Below are positions 27,224 through 36,085 of a stretch of DNA of 64,000 nucleotides, in pieces. The notes below the pieces were generated by a model that saw only the letters and a program-made list of their open reading frames with translations, was not told the origin of the DNA and made no database searches. Made by a program: the position numbers and the translations under genes. The DNA lies in the NCBI GenBank assembly GCA_963780135.1, contig CAWAAR010000002.1, positions 322,295-386,294 on the forward strand, read 5' to 3'. Every line of letters begins with the position of its first letter. Positions within the stretch are counted from its first letter, which is position 1. Source of the stretch: Clostridium_AM sp963780135. GTDB lineage: Bacteria; Bacillota; Clostridia; Clostridiales; Clostridiaceae.

Positions 27224-28843
27224 ATGATGAAAAACAAAATTGGGGGCATAAAAGAATACACCATTAATAAAAAGACGTTTGTATCAAATATATTAGCAGT
27301 GTTTGCTTTTGTATTATTCTTTATTGCGAGTACAACATTTAGTGTACAAGCTGCTAACGCCTCTGTACTAGAAGAAGCTAGAAACAAAATTAAAGATAAC
27401 TATGTTAGCCCAGTACCTGATAGCGTATTAAATGCACCAACTATAGCTGAAATGATAAAAGGGTTGAATGATCCTTATTCAGAATATTTTTCTAAACAGG
27501 AACAACAAAGTTTTGTAAATTCCATAGATAATAAAATGTATGGCATTGGAATACAGATGGAAATCGTACCAGAAGGAGTTAAAGTGGAGAAGGTTATAGA
27601 TAATTCTCCCGCACTTGAAGCTGGAGTTAAAGAAGGGGATATAATAACTTCTGTTAGTGGTAAGTCTTTAGCAGGTGCAGATTCAAAACAGGCATCTTCT
27701 TATATAAAAGGAGAGGCAGGAACTAGTGTTAATCTTACAATAAAAAGAGGAAATTCACAAATAAGTATTACTGCAACAAGAGGAGAAATAAGTCTACCAA
27801 CAGTAGAAGGAAAAATGTTAAATGAAAATGCTGCTTATATATTAGTATCATCTTTTGGAACTGATACATCTGAATTATTTACTCAAAAACTACAAGAACT
27901 TAGAATGAAAAACCCTGAGTTTTATATAGTGGATTTAAGAAATAATGGCGGAGGATATATGAGTACTGCAGTGGATATGGCAGGGAATTTCATAGGTGAA
28001 AACCGTGCAATAATTGTAGAAAATAAACAAGGAGAAAAGAGAGGATATTTAGCTACTGATAAAGGCAGTGTTATAGATAAACCTATATTTTTCCTTATTA
28101 ATCAATATACTGCCAGTGCTTCAGAGATTTTATCTGCGGCAGTAAAAGACTATGATAAAGCATTTTTCATAGGTACTACAACCTATGGAAAGGGAGTAGC
28201 CCAACAAATGTTCACATTATCTGATGGAAGTTACTTGAAACTTACAGTAGAAAAATTTTATTCTCCTAAAGGGAATATTATACAAAAAGTTGGGATATCT
28301 CCAGATTTTAAGGTGGAAGATGTAGATTCTTTAGCAGTAGCGGATTTATTTTCCGGGAAATGCAAAAATGATGTCGATAAGACAGGATATCTAAAGGTAA
28401 CTGCAGGAGGAAAAGATTTTGAGATTGACTTGAATACGGCAAAAGATGAACTTCATTGGGCTTCATTTAAGTATATAATAAGTACAGTTTCAAAAGATAG
28501 TGTTTATATAGGCACGAAAGAAGGATGGACTAAAGCACCAGAAGATTACTTTGATAACATATATAAGTTTTTATATGCTAATGTTAAAAGTTTAGAGTCT
28601 ATAGGAAATGTACCTAAAGATAAGGTTTTTAATGTAAGCTTTAATGAAAAAATAGATGAAAATACAATTAAAGACAATGTTGATATCCAAATTATAAATG
28701 CTGAAACAGGAGAACGTGCTGCTTTTGATATAAAAAAAATTGATGATAAAAAAATAAGTTTGGTACCTAAAAAACAATTGGAGAATGGTAAAACTTATTA
28801 TATAAAGGTAAAAGACACAATTAAATCATTTACTGTAAAGTAG
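27224..28843 (+). CDS. S41-family C-terminal processing peptidase with Ig-like tail
   Basis: CAGGAGG precedes ATGs at 27224 and 27227. After an N-terminal membrane segment (FVSNILAVFAFVLFFIASTT) comes a PDZ domain (YGIGIQMEIVPEGVKVEKVI, EAGVKEGDIITSVSGKSL). The peptidase S41 domain follows, with DLRNNGGGYMSTAVDMAG, the catalytic Ser in YTASASEILSAAV and the catalytic Lys in TTYGKGVAQQM. The last 85 or so residues form an SbsA/Big_5-type Ig domain (VFNVSFNEKIDENTIKDNVD), as in the large CWB2 protein. CtpA-like proteases trim extracytoplasmic substrates such as wall-hydrolase regulators. The Ig tail may tether it to the wall. Confidence 0.9.
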   Translation: MMKNKIGGIKEYTINKKTFVSNILAVFAFVLFFIASTTFSVQAANASVLEEARNKIKDNYVSPVPDSVLNAPTIAEMIKGLNDPYSEYFSKQEQQSFVNSIDNKMYGIGIQMEIVPEGVKVEKVIDNSPALEAGVKEGDIITSVSGKSLAGADSKQASSYIKGEAGTSVNLTIKRGNSQISITATRGEISLPTVEGKMLNENAAYILVSSFGTDTSELFTQKLQELRMKNPEFYIVDLRNNGGGYMSTAVDMAGNFIGENRAIIVENKQGEKRGYLATDKGSVIDKPIFFLINQYTASASEILSAAVKDYDKAFFIGTTTYGKGVAQQMFTLSDGSYLKLTVEKFYSPKGNIIQKVGISPDFKVEDVDSLAVADLFSGKCKNDVDKTGYLKVTAGGKDFEIDLNTAKDELHWASFKYIISTVSKDSVYIGTKEGWTKAPEDYFDNIYKFLYANVKSLESIGNVPKDKVFNVSFNEKIDENTIKDNVDIQIINAETGERAAFDIKKIDDKKISLVPKKQLENGKTYYIKVKDTIKSFTVK

Positions 28844-28852
28844 GGATTGTTA

Positions 28853-29566
28853 ATGAATAAGAATTTATCTTCATTTAACTATAAAATAGTTAGAAAAAAG
28901 AGAAAAACTATAGGGATAAAAGTAACTAGCAAGGGAGAGGTTATAATTACTTCTCCCTTTGGTATTAGTGAGGAAATGCTAGAAAATATAGTGAAAAAAA
29001 AATCTCAGTGGATATTAAGTAAACTTCATAAATTTAAAAATGAAAATATGGAAGAAGAAACAAGTATAAAAAACGGTTATAAACTTATGTATCTTGGAAT
29101 AGAATTAAAATTAGAATTGAACGATAAAAGAGAAAGCAGCAGAGAGTTTTTTATTTCTGATGGTAAATTTAAAGTATTTCTTCAACACAATATAGATTCC
29201 GAGGAAACTTTAATGAAAAATCATATAACAATGATATATAAAAGAGAAGCTGAAAAGATATTAAGGGAAAGAACTAAAATTTATATGGAAATAATGCACG
29301 TGCATCCATTGAAAATTACTATAAAGAATCAGAAAACTATTTGGGGAAGCTGTTCTTTTAAAAAAAATATAAATTATAATTATAAGATAATAATGGCGCC
29401 TATAGAAATAGTGGATTATATAGTAGTACATGAACTATGCCATTTAATACATATGAATCATTCAAAACAATATTGGAATGCAGTAAAAAGTATATTGCCA
29501 GATTACGGTGTTAGAAGACAGTGGCTTAAGGAAAATGGATTTAGGATAATGAAAATTTTAGAATAA
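28853..29566 (+). CDS. YgjP-like (DUF45/M48-type) zinc metalloprotein
   Basis: ATG 28853 follows GGGATTG and lies 9 bp after the S41 gene, so the two are likely co-transcribed. The 237-residue protein ends with the family signature: WGSCS near residue 166, then VVHELCHLIHMNHSKQYW with the HExxH zinc site at residues 193-197 and a third ligand in NHS. Proteins of this SprT-like group are presumed proteases or zinc-dependent hydrolases; physiological substrates are mostly unknown. Confidence 0.88.
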   Translation: MNKNLSSFNYKIVRKKRKTIGIKVTSKGEVIITSPFGISEEMLENIVKKKSQWILSKLHKFKNENMEEETSIKNGYKLMYLGIELKLELNDKRESSREFFISDGKFKVFLQHNIDSEETLMKNHITMIYKREAEKILRERTKIYMEIMHVHPLKITIKNQKTIWGSCSFKKNINYNYKIIMAPIEIVDYIVVHELCHLIHMNHSKQYWNAVKSILPDYGVRRQWLKENGFRIMKILE

Positions 29567-29714
29567 GATTAAGGTAACCTTCTTAAAATAAACTGAGAAG
29601 TCTTATTTTCAATTTTTGCTTTAAAGTGAACCTTAAACTAGACATTACAATAGATATAAAGTAAAATGGTATTGTTATAATACAATGATAGCAATAATAG
29701 TAAGGAGAATAGTT

Positions 29715-30266
29715 ATGAATTTTTACTCGTTATTTTTAATTGCAATAGCACTTTCATTGGATGCTTTTGGAGTAGCTTTGTGTATAGGGTTAAATAACAA
29801 TGTAACAATAAAAGATAAAACTTCCTTTGTGGGTTCCTTTGGATTTTTTCAATTCTTATTTTCAATTATAGGAGCATATGCAGGATTTTTGTTTAATAGA
29901 TATATAGTTTCAGTTCCGAGTATTATAGGAGGAGCATTAATAGCAATAGTTGGAGGAATGATGTTAAAGGAAGGCTTTCAAAACAAAGATGAATGTGCTT
30001 TGATAAAGCCTGGTATGTCCATAATTTTAGGAATTTCAGTAAGCATAGATGCTATGGTTATAGGATTTACTAGCATTAGTAGTGTAGGAAGTAATATTAT
30101 AATTTTTAAAGACACCATATTTATAGGCATAGTTACATTAATAGTATCTTCTATGGCATTTTTATTTGCAAAATATTTAAAACGCATAGAAATAGTAAGT
30201 AAATATGCAGATTACATAGGTGGAATTATATTGGTTATTTTTGGTGTAAAAATGATGTTTTTTTAA
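29715..30266 (+). CDS. MntP-like manganese efflux pump
   Basis: ATG 29715 has TAAGGAG 8 bases upstream. A 183-residue protein with six predicted helices in two inverted halves. Each half carries the acidic motif of the MntP/DUF204 family: ALSLDAFGVALCIG in the first and SVSIDAMVIGFTS in the second. MntP exports manganese in E. coli. The next gene is a Fur-family metal regulator 48 bp downstream, which supports a metal-homeostasis role. I did not recognise a manganese (yybP-ykoY) riboswitch in the leader. Confidence 0.85.
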   Translation: MNFYSLFLIAIALSLDAFGVALCIGLNNNVTIKDKTSFVGSFGFFQFLFSIIGAYAGFLFNRYIVSVPSIIGGALIAIVGGMMLKEGFQNKDECALIKPGMSIILGISVSIDAMVIGFTSISSVGSNIIIFKDTIFIGIVTLIVSSMAFLFAKYLKRIEIVSKYADYIGGIILVIFGVKMMFF

Positions 30267-30314
30267 TAGAGTAATATTTACCTAGGCATTGATAAAAAAT
30301 TTGGGGTGAGGGTA

Positions 30315-30749
30315 TTGGAAATAGAACATTATTTCAGACAACATGGTATAAAAGTGACAAAAGCTAGGATTAACATATTAGATATTTTATGCAAAAATGA
30401 TGGGGCATTAAGTGTAGAATTTATATTTGAGCAATGTAAACAGAGAAAAATAAATGTTGATTTATCAACAGTATATAGATCACTGGAGTTATTTGAAAAA
30501 AAGAGTATTATAAGAAAGTTTGACTTAGGTCATGGAAAATATAATTATGTGATAAAAGAAGAAGATCATAAGCATATATTACAGTGCAAATTATGTCATA
30601 AAAAAGTAGAAATAGATTGTCCCATGCAGCAAATTAGAGAAATAATAAAAAACAATACAGGATTTACTGTTGTAGAAGAAGAACTAAACATTAATCTTGA
30701 AGGAATTTGTGAAGATTGTAAAGAGAAAAATAATAAGAATAAAGAATAG
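30315..30749 (+). CDS. Fur/PerR-family metalloregulator
   Basis: TTG 30315 is favoured because GGGGTGAGGG lies 4-12 bases upstream; GTG 30306 would sit inside that site. The product of about 144 residues has the Fur winged helix (VTKARINILDILC, then DLSTVYRSLELFEKKSIIRK), the metal-binding hinge with HKHILQCKLCHKKVE and a second CxxC (GICEDCKE), giving the structural zinc site. Which metal or peroxide it senses cannot be told. It probably follows the mntP-like gene in one transcript. Confidence 0.9.
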   Translation: MEIEHYFRQHGIKVTKARINILDILCKNDGALSVEFIFEQCKQRKINVDLSTVYRSLELFEKKSIIRKFDLGHGKYNYVIKEEDHKHILQCKLCHKKVEIDCPMQQIREIIKNNTGFTVVEEELNINLEGICEDCKEKNNKNKE

Positions 30750-30770
30750 ACAGGGTATCTATTCTTTTAT
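30741..30770. terminator. Bidirectional terminator
   Basis: A 10-bp perfect stem AAAGAATAGA (30741-30750) pairs with TCTATTCTTT (30758-30767), with a 7-base loop. It overlaps the 3' ends of the Fur gene and the convergent small gene. Confidence 0.8.
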
Positions 30771-31100
30771 TGATGGGGCTTTTAAATTGGCTTCTGTAAC
30801 ATATATATTTTTTATTTTCCAGATGCCTTTGCTATTCTTTTCTAAAAACACATTGTAAGCTGTTTGTTTATGGGGTGACTTGTCTTCCATCCCTTCTACT
30901 TTTACCACAGCTACTGTACCATTAGAAAAGCATAGATTTATTGTAGATATATCACACATTTTATAATTATTTAGAATTCCGGTAGTAAAGTATTTTTTAA
31001 CTACATAGTTTACATTTTTACATTTACTAGAAGTATAGTTATACCTTATTAAACCACCTACAATAATAGTAGATAAAAGTGCAATTAAGAATTTTTTCAT
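30759..31100 (-). CDS. Small secreted or membrane-anchored protein, function unknown
   Basis: A good GGGAGGT site precedes the ATG on the minus strand. The 113-residue product has an N-terminal signal/anchor (MKKFLIALLSTIIVGGLIRY) and a compact extracytoplasmic domain with four Cys (SSKCKN, KMCDI, NLCFS). The pattern VAVVKVEGMEDK...YNVFLEKNSKGIWKIKNIYV resembles the NTF2-like/DUF4829-type domains of clostridial lipoproteins, but I cannot assign it. It is monocistronic and convergent with the Fur gene. Confidence 0.72.
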   Translation of the reverse strand: MKKFLIALLSTIIVGGLIRYNYTSSKCKNVNYVVKKYFTTGILNNYKMCDISTINLCFSNGTVAVVKVEGMEDKSPHKQTAYNVFLEKNSKGIWKIKNIYVTEANLKAPSIKE

Positions 31101-31215
31101 AAACTACCTCCCAATATATGGTATATACATAATAATAACCAAAAAATGTAAAAAAGTAAATATAAATTTGTTTAAATCAAAAATAATATAGTTTTACGTA
31201 AGGATGGTGTTAATA

Positions 31216-31623
31216 TTGAATTTTTCTTCTTTAGTATTGATGGAAAAAGATAAAGAAACTAATTTTATAGTGAGAGAACTAGGTAGCTATGAAGTTTCAG
31301 AAGGCTCAGAAGGTGCACAGCATATTAAAAAGATGTTCTATGATGGAGACAAAGTAAATGTATATTTTGACACTAATATAGATGTGGAAGAATGGGAGTA
31401 CTCTGCTATATTTGATTTATTTGATGAGGATCAATTTTCAAAAAATGGATATAATGTAGAAGATGTGGATGATGAGTATAATCCTACTTGGTTAGTAAAA
31501 TTTGATTACATTGAAGAACATGAAAAGATGAGTGAAAAAATAAATAAGTTATGTTTTTTAATAAAGGATTCTATGACAAAGGTTTTTGATGATATAAGGA
31601 ATAAGAAAGAACAATATGAATAA
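31216..31623 (+). CDS. DUF6762-like conserved clostridial protein
   Basis: The TTG at 31216 follows AAGGATGGTG; an ATG at 31204 lies within that site. About 135 residues, acidic, no signal peptide. It begins NFSSLVLMEKDKETNFIVRE and ends in a helical EKMSEKINKLCFLIKD tail. I recall similar proteins as DUF6762, conserved in clostridia, with no known function. It is 72 bp upstream of the HD-GYP gene and may be co-transcribed. Confidence 0.7.
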   Translation: MNFSSLVLMEKDKETNFIVRELGSYEVSEGSEGAQHIKKMFYDGDKVNVYFDTNIDVEEWEYSAIFDLFDEDQFSKNGYNVEDVDDEYNPTWLVKFDYIEEHEKMSEKINKLCFLIKDSMTKVFDDIRNKKEQYE

Positions 31624-31695
31624 AGTCATATAGGAAAAACGTATATTGGAAAATACAATATGTTTAAATCCATTAAATTTTATTGAGGTGGAAAA

Positions 31696-32754
31696 ATGAG
31701 GTTAGAGTTTATAAATAGAGTAAAAGAAGATGATGTACTTAGTAAGAGTATTTTAACTAACGAAGGACATGTATTATTAAGAGCTGGAGTTAAATTAAAT
31801 ACTAACTACATAAAAAAGTTGACAGAACTAGGAGTTTTTTATGTTTATGTAGAGGATGAAAGATTGGATGATGTAGATATAGAAGATGAAAGGTTAACAG
31901 AACTAAAACAAGTTACTATGAAAAGTATGTCTGGAATAATGAAAAATGTAAATAATGTTAATAGTAAAAAACTTAAAGAATCTTTAAGCAGTGTAGAAGA
32001 AATGATAAATTATGTAATAGAATTAGGTGATATTAATAAAAGTCTTTATGATATAAAAACTTTTGATAATTATACTTATGTACACTCTTTAGATACCTGT
32101 ATTATGACTGCGTTTTTAGGTATGGCCTCAAACTATAATGAATGGGATTTAAAGGAAATGGGCATTGGTGCAATTCTTCATGACATAGGGAAAACGAAAG
32201 TATCACCTAAAATATTGAATAAAAAAGGTCTTTTAACCAAGGAAGAATTTGAAGAAGTAAAAAAACATACTATATATGGTGCTGAAATATTGAAAAAAAA
32301 TGTTACTATGCCGGATTCTATAATCAAGATTGTGGAACAACATCATGAAAGGATTGATGGCAGAGGGTATCCTTATGGGTTAACTGGTAATCAGATATCA
32401 AAGTTTGCTAAAGTTATATGTGTATGTGATGTGTATGATGCAGTTAGTAATGATAGGTGTTACAGAAATAAATTTACACCTAATGATGCTTATGAACTTA
32501 TACTTTCAGGAACAGGAACAAGTTTTGATAAAGAGATAGTTAAAAATTTTAAAAATACCTTTGCTATTTATCCACTGGGTTGTTGTGTTAGACTTTCTAA
32601 TGATGAAGAAGGATATATAATAAATCAAAATAAAGGATTCCCAGATAGGCCAATAATAAGAATATTATATGATGTAAGAACAGGAAAGCCAGTGCCTTTT
32701 TATGAAATAGATCTTCTTAAAAATCCAAGCATTGTAATAAAAAATATCGTTTAG
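31696..32754 (+). CDS. HD-GYP domain protein, probable cyclic-di-GMP phosphodiesterase
   Basis: TTGAGGTGG precedes the ATG. Residues 1-60 form a small N-terminal domain often seen before HD-GYP (EDDVLSKSILTNEGHVLLRAG). The catalytic domain holds the HD pair in ILHDIGKTK (162-163), the downstream His residues in KKHTIYGAEIL and EQHHERIDGRGYPYGL, and GYP at 224-226. All expected metal ligands appear present, so it should hydrolyse cyclic di-GMP. It has no membrane segment. A C-terminal 60-residue extension (YPLGCCVRLSNDEEGYI) is common in this subfamily. Confidence 0.92.
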   Translation: MRLEFINRVKEDDVLSKSILTNEGHVLLRAGVKLNTNYIKKLTELGVFYVYVEDERLDDVDIEDERLTELKQVTMKSMSGIMKNVNNVNSKKLKESLSSVEEMINYVIELGDINKSLYDIKTFDNYTYVHSLDTCIMTAFLGMASNYNEWDLKEMGIGAILHDIGKTKVSPKILNKKGLLTKEEFEEVKKHTIYGAEILKKNVTMPDSIIKIVEQHHERIDGRGYPYGLTGNQISKFAKVICVCDVYDAVSNDRCYRNKFTPNDAYELILSGTGTSFDKEIVKNFKNTFAIYPLGCCVRLSNDEEGYIINQNKGFPDRPIIRILYDVRTGKPVPFYEIDLLKNPSIVIKNIV

Positions 32755-32772
32755 TAAATTAATATTAATATT

Positions 32773-32808
32773 AAAAAACCTCCGCGTTAAAAATTCGGAG
32801 GTTTTTTG
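32773..32808 (+). terminator. Rho-independent terminator
   Basis: Perfect stem AAAAAACCTCCG/CGGAGGTTTTTT around an 11-base loop. Confidence 0.92.
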
Positions 32809-32837
32809 AATCATTAGGAAACAAGAGGAGGAATAGT

Positions 32838-33809
32838 ATGGAAACGTATGTGAAAAATCTAATAAACAAGTTATGTGAAATTTATGGATATAACATTATA
32901 GAATTTCAAGGTAATATACCTGGATTAGAAAGTAATTGGGGAGCTGTAAAAAGAGGAAAAGATGCTGCAGAAGTAATGTTTTTTTCTAATATAAACAATT
33001 ATAATGATTTAGACAAAGAAAGTTTTATAAGATCACTTAGAAATGGTTTACAATGTGAAAACATAAGATTAATACAAATTTTAATAGGTGATAAGGTAAA
33101 TGACAAAATTTATCCACAGTGTGAATTAATTTTTATTAACACTGTGGATAATAAAATACTTTATTATAGTACTGGATTAGAAAATAAAGTTAATGAATTA
33201 TTGAATTGTATGAATAGATCAGTATCCACATCTGAAAAAACAGGAAGGTCAATTATAACATATATTTTAATTGGTGTAAACGTGATTGCATATATTATAA
33301 CTGCATATTTATCAGGAAACTTATTGGACAGTAATATAAATGTATTAGTGTTTTTGGGAGCTAAAGTAAACTATCTTATAGCCCAGGGTGAATATTATAG
33401 ACTTGTTACTTGTATGTTTTTGCACGGTGGACTTGTTCATTTAGCTTTTAATATGTATGCTCTTTATTCATTAGGACCTTTTATTGAAAAAGTCTATGGA
33501 AAGGTTAAGTATCTTGTTATATATTTCTTAGCAGGTATAATGTCATCAATTTTTAGTTATATGTTTTCATCTTCAGTTTCCATAGGTGCATCTGGAGCAA
33601 TATTTGGACTTTTTGGAGCAGCTTTAGTGTTTGCACTTAAAATGAAAGATAGAATAGGAAAAGGATTTATCACAAACATTATGTCAGTTATACTTATAAA
33701 CTTGTTTATGGGATTTTCAATGAGTAATGTGGATAACTTCGGACATTTAGGTGGACTTGTAGGAGGAAGTGTAATTACTCTTTTACTTGGAATAGGTAAA
33801 GAATACTAG
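32838..33809 (+). CDS. Rhomboid-family intramembrane serine protease
   Basis: AGAGGAGG precedes the ATG. A cytoplasmic N-terminal domain of about 130 residues is followed by six or so transmembrane helices. Catalytic residues are visible: Ser252 in GASGAIFGLFG and His303 in FGHLGGLVGG. The conserved LFLHGGLVHLAFNMYAL-type segment (here CMFLHGGLVHLAFNMYA, about 192-208) carries the oxyanion region. The product should cleave substrates within the membrane. Repeat element A follows directly. Confidence 0.92.
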   Translation: METYVKNLINKLCEIYGYNIIEFQGNIPGLESNWGAVKRGKDAAEVMFFSNINNYNDLDKESFIRSLRNGLQCENIRLIQILIGDKVNDKIYPQCELIFINTVDNKILYYSTGLENKVNELLNCMNRSVSTSEKTGRSIITYILIGVNVIAYIITAYLSGNLLDSNINVLVFLGAKVNYLIAQGEYYRLVTCMFLHGGLVHLAFNMYALYSLGPFIEKVYGKVKYLVIYFLAGIMSSIFSYMFSSSVSIGASGAIFGLFGAALVFALKMKDRIGKGFITNIMSVILINLFMGFSMSNVDNFGHLGGLVGGSVITLLLGIGKEY

Positions 33810-33828
33810 TGATTTTAAGGTGCCATAG

Positions 33829-34060
33829 AATAAGCAAATTACGAAGCAAAGCTTCGCTAGTTAAAAATTAATAATTAAGAATTAATAGTAAAGGTTGATT
33901 TTTAGCTACCGCAAAAAATCTTTAAATTTACATGAGTCAGCAAAACGAGTCATCAAAAATTTAATTAAAGATTTTTTGTAGTGTAACGGAAAAAAATCCA
34001 CATTAACTATTAATTCTTCATTCTTAACTATTAATTAAAAATATTGTGTCGCATCTTTTT
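33829..34060. repeat. Heptamer-arm element A (full copy, inverted relative to B and C)
   Basis: An intergenic element of about 230 bp between convergent rhomboid and ftsH genes. The left arm is five heptamers (33859-33893: AGTTAAA, AATTAAT, AATTAAG, AATTAAT, AGTAAAG) and the right arm five (34001-34035: CATTAAC, TATTAAT, TCTTCAT, TCTTAAC, TATTAAT), roughly complementary. The core between them matches the reverse complement of the cores of B and C (GTAGTGTAACGG, GATTTTTTG), but lacks their apical hairpin. Ends carry GTCGCATC. Confidence 0.85.
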
Positions 34061-34088
34061 AAATTTGTGATTCTTAATTTAAAATAAG

Positions 34089-35828
34089 TTACTCTAGAAC
34101 AAGATCTTCTTTGTATAAAGTTTCTTTTTCTAAAAGAGCTAAAGTTATTTTCTCTAAATTATGCTTTTCTTTTAAAAGTAGTGTTTTAACATCTTCATAT
34201 ATGGAATCTATAAAGGTTTTACATTCATTAATAATTCCATCTTGATTTAAATTTAAACTTAGCAACTCCTCCATATTTAAAAGACCCAAAGTTTCACCCA
34301 TACCATATTGGGTTAACATATTAAAAGCTATGCTTGTACTTCGTTTTAAATCATTATGAGCACCTGTAGTTATATAATCAGTGCCAAATATTATTTCTTC
34401 AGCAGCTCTTCCACCAAGCAACACCATTATTCTGCTTTTTAAGTAATTTTTGTTTTGATATAAATTATCCTCAGGAATACTTAAAGTATATCCACCAGCA
34501 CCTTTGGTGCTTGGTATAATCGTTATTTTTGATACTGTTTCATTAGGTAGAGCTTTTAAAGATACAAGAGCATGTCCAGCTTCATGATAAGCAGTAATTT
34601 TTCTATCAATATCTTTTATAAAGTCTCTATTTTTCTTTTCGTGCCCAGCTAAAACTATAGAGAAAGCTTTATCTATATGCAAATTATCTATATTTTTGCT
34701 ATTTTCCTTACAAGCTAATATAGCTGCTTCGTTTACTAAGTTTTCAATTTTAGCGCCAGAAAAATAAGAGGTTTTTTGTGCCCATTCTTTTATATTTATA
34801 TTTCCAGTAGGTTTATTTTTAAGGTGCAAGTTAATAATTTTTTCTCTTGCACTTATGTCTGGAAGGGTTATTTCTATGTGTCTATCAAATCTTCCAGGTC
34901 TTAATAAGGCAGGGTCTAACATATCTAACCTATTAGTAGCAGCCATTACTATAATGCCTTCTGTTTCATTAAAACCCGACATTTCAGTAAGTAGAGCATT
35001 TAAGGTTTGATCTCTTTCGTCAGAACCTCCACTACTTTTACCAGAATCTCTTTTTTTCCCTATAGCATCAATTTCGTCAATAAAAATAACTGCTTTGCCT
35101 GTACTATTGTTTCTAGCTTTTTTAAACAACTGTCTTATACGGCTAGCACCAACTCCTACATATATTTGAATAAAATCAGAACCTGAAACTGCATAGAATG
35201 GAACATTAGCTTCACCAGCAACAGCTTTGGCAAGAAGAGTTTTTCCAGTACCAGGTTCCCCATAGAGTATAATACCTTTAGGCATCCTGGCTCCGTAAGA
35301 AGCATATTTATCAGGGTTTTTTAAAAAATCTACTAAATCTTTAACACTTTCTTTAGCTTCTTCGCTTCCTGCAATGTTTTTAAAATTATAGTCAGTGTTT
35401 GTAACTTCTACTGTATCCAAAGAGTCCACTGATAAAATCCCTTTAGAAGTAATGTTTGATGATTTTATCCACATGGCAATAACAGCAATAATAGATATGA
35501 CTAAACCTGTTGAAGCAAAAATTTGTCTATTATCATAAGGAACATCTTCAGAAACAGTAATGTTATTTTTTAGTAAAGATTCTTTAAAGTCATTTGTTCT
35601 GGGATTATCTGATTCATATATCTTCCCATTGTTTAATTTAACAGTGATTTTAGAAGAGTTAGTTATATAAACAGTGGATATATTTTTACTAGATACATCC
35701 TTTAAAAATAGTACATAAGATTTATATTCTGTTGATTTATGGATATAATTGAAAAATATAGAAGCAAATAAGCAGAGTATAGCAGTAACTATAGGGATTA
35801 ATATAAACTTATTTTTAATTTTATTCAT
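34089..35828 (-). CDS. FtsH-family ATP-dependent zinc metalloprotease
   Basis: GGCGAGG precedes the ATG on the minus strand. 579 residues. Two N-terminal transmembrane helices (about 8-28 and 105-120) flank a short extracytoplasmic domain. The AAA+ domain has Walker A GEPGTGKT (190-197), Walker B VIFIDEIDAIG and the arginine-finger region RPGRFDRHIEI. The protease domain has HEAGH at 415-419. It is shorter than B. subtilis FtsH (about 637 residues), mainly at the C-terminus, so it may be an additional paralogue rather than the main FtsH next to hpt/tilS. FtsH degrades membrane and unstable cytoplasmic proteins. Confidence 0.92.
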   Translation of the reverse strand: MNKIKNKFILIPIVTAILCLFASIFFNYIHKSTEYKSYVLFLKDVSSKNISTVYITNSSKITVKLNNGKIYESDNPRTNDFKESLLKNNITVSEDVPYDNRQIFASTGLVISIIAVIAMWIKSSNITSKGILSVDSLDTVEVTNTDYNFKNIAGSEEAKESVKDLVDFLKNPDKYASYGARMPKGIILYGEPGTGKTLLAKAVAGEANVPFYAVSGSDFIQIYVGVGASRIRQLFKKARNNSTGKAVIFIDEIDAIGKKRDSGKSSGGSDERDQTLNALLTEMSGFNETEGIIVMAATNRLDMLDPALLRPGRFDRHIEITLPDISAREKIINLHLKNKPTGNINIKEWAQKTSYFSGAKIENLVNEAAILACKENSKNIDNLHIDKAFSIVLAGHEKKNRDFIKDIDRKITAYHEAGHALVSLKALPNETVSKITIIPSTKGAGGYTLSIPEDNLYQNKNYLKSRIMVLLGGRAAEEIIFGTDYITTGAHNDLKRSTSIAFNMLTQYGMGETLGLLNMEELLSLNLNQDGIINECKTFIDSIYEDVKTLLLKEKHNLEKITLALLEKETLYKEDLVLE

Positions 35829-35995
35829 AAATACCTCGCCTTTCTAAATTAAATGATATTTTTAAAAATTTATTGATTTAAGTTTTTTATTTAAATGTCT
35901 TGATTAAGATATTATAATATTTTTACTTTTTAGTCTAATGAAAATCATAAAATTTTCTAAAGCAATTTATGGAACAGTTGTATAGAAAATATTTA

Positions 35996-36023
35996 TTGCA
36001 CAAATTTTAATTTATTGTATACT
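35996..36023 (+). promoter_or_regulatory. Candidate promoter of the DUF1232 gene
   Basis: TTGCAC (35996-36001), 16 bases, TATACT (36018-36023). It lies about 60 bases upstream of the start codon in an otherwise featureless AT-rich gap between divergent genes. Confidence 0.5.
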
Positions 36024-36085
36024 TTATTTATAAAGCCATTCTCAGGTTTAGTTGGGAGTTGCTTATCTAAGGAGGATAATTATGT

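Noticed and set aside
29567..29714. Manganese riboswitch upstream of the mntP-like gene
   Set aside because: The leader lacks the conserved yybP-ykoY loops; only short AT-rich pairings are seen.
33859..34035. CRISPR array reading of the heptamer strings
   Set aside because: Units are 7 bases with no spacers, arranged as complementary arms; no cas genes in the window.
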